Assembly: GCA_948144175.1 (NCBI GenBank)
Contig: CANXME010002095.1
Location: 310,001 to 374,000, forward strand
Direction of reading: 5' to 3'
From: Closterium sp. NIES-65
Lineage: Eukaryota; Streptophyta; Zygnematophyceae; Desmidiales; Closteriaceae
DNA length: 64,000 bases
Shown here: positions 63,993 to 64,000 of the stretch, piece after piece
Position numbering within the stretch: position 1 is the first letter of the stretch
Layout: each line of letters begins with the position of its first letter
Program-made: the position numbers and the translations under genes
The notes under the pieces: generated by a model
The model's database searches: none
What the model was told of the DNA's origin: nothing
Seen by the model: only the letters and a program-made list of their open reading frames with translations

Positions 63993-64000
63993 CTTAAGTC

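Larger units (their letters stand above)
52315..64000. repeat. Segmental duplication, copy 2
   Basis: Counterpart of 9,490-21,356. The left border coincides with the junction to the extra RNase H-RT block; the right border is outside the window. Confidence 0.92.
60588..64000 (-). mobile_element. Element C-prime, duplicate of C, cut by the window end
   Basis: 3' LTR (60,588-61,088; start TGTGAAAC), RNase H (61,141-61,869, FTDADWA intact), RT with YVND, TAG at 62,403-62,405, linker, then the window ends. A 186-bp in-frame deletion at 62,571 removes the first RT blocks. The frameshift near 61,870-61,920 is shared with C. Its 5' part is outside. Confidence 0.9.

Noticed and set aside
1..64000. 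A new defence, metabolic or signalling system
   Set aside because: Apart from retrotransposon and hAT sequences I recognise no other protein family, so nothing supports such a claim.

Overview
This window looks like a repeat-dominated stretch of a plant-lineage (streptophyte) nuclear genome. It holds several lineages of Ty1/copia retrotransposons primed by initiator tRNA-Met, a Ty3/gypsy chromovirus with a chromodomain, a hAT-type transposase relic with a predicted intron, and a non-autonomous DNA transposon. Many premature stops are CAG-to-TAG changes, the pattern expected from decay of CHG-methylated cytosines in plants. The GC-rich, low-complexity style of the main copia family resembles desmid (Closterium-like) algae, but that is an impression from memory, not a demonstrated identification. 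I see no intact host gene, rRNA, tRNA or CRISPR array.

Layout. 1-4,934: a nearly intact copia element (A, + strand) cut by the window edge. 4,935-7,580: a decayed gypsy element (- strand) with a copia solo LTR inside it. 7,941-8,675: a second gypsy remnant (+ strand) with integrase C-terminus, chromodomain, PPT and LTR start. 8,681-15,795: a structurally complete copia element (B, - strand) with 125-bp LTRs and a GAGGC target duplication. 17,758-24,376: a different copia lineage (C, - strand) with 500-bp LTRs. 24,377-33,568: the least repetitive part. It has GC-rich sequence with no recognisable gene, an 874-bp transposon with perfect 19-bp TIRs and an 8-bp target duplication (28,756-29,629), a 12-bp minisatellite, a copia LTR fragment and the hAT transposase relic. 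33,569-51,687: a mosaic of truncated copia copies (F, G, H, D) and a second copy of the gypsy gag segment. 51,685-64,000: element E and C-prime, which repeat 9,490-21,356.

The main structural event is a segmental duplication of at least 11.7 kb (9,490-21,356 and about 52,315-64,000), made after B and C had inserted and mostly decayed. Its copies share old lesions (gag ATG to ACG, YVHD and YVND reverse transcriptase sites, several TAG stops) and differ by newer ones (extra TAG codons in B, a 62-codon in-frame deletion in C-prime). The left edge of copy 2 is fused head-to-head with element D, giving a large inverted repeat.

The main copia family (A, B, D, E, F, G) has a consistent plan. It has a short 125-135 bp LTR, a GC-rich minisatellite leader, a Gag with a homopolymeric C run and a glycine-rich tract, and a Cys/His motif with unusual spacing. 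Protease, GAG-pre-integrase and integrase follow, then a pentapeptide-repeat linker, reverse transcriptase and RNase H. No previously undescribed defence or metabolic system is visible. The unusual content is the structure and decay pattern of the mobile elements.
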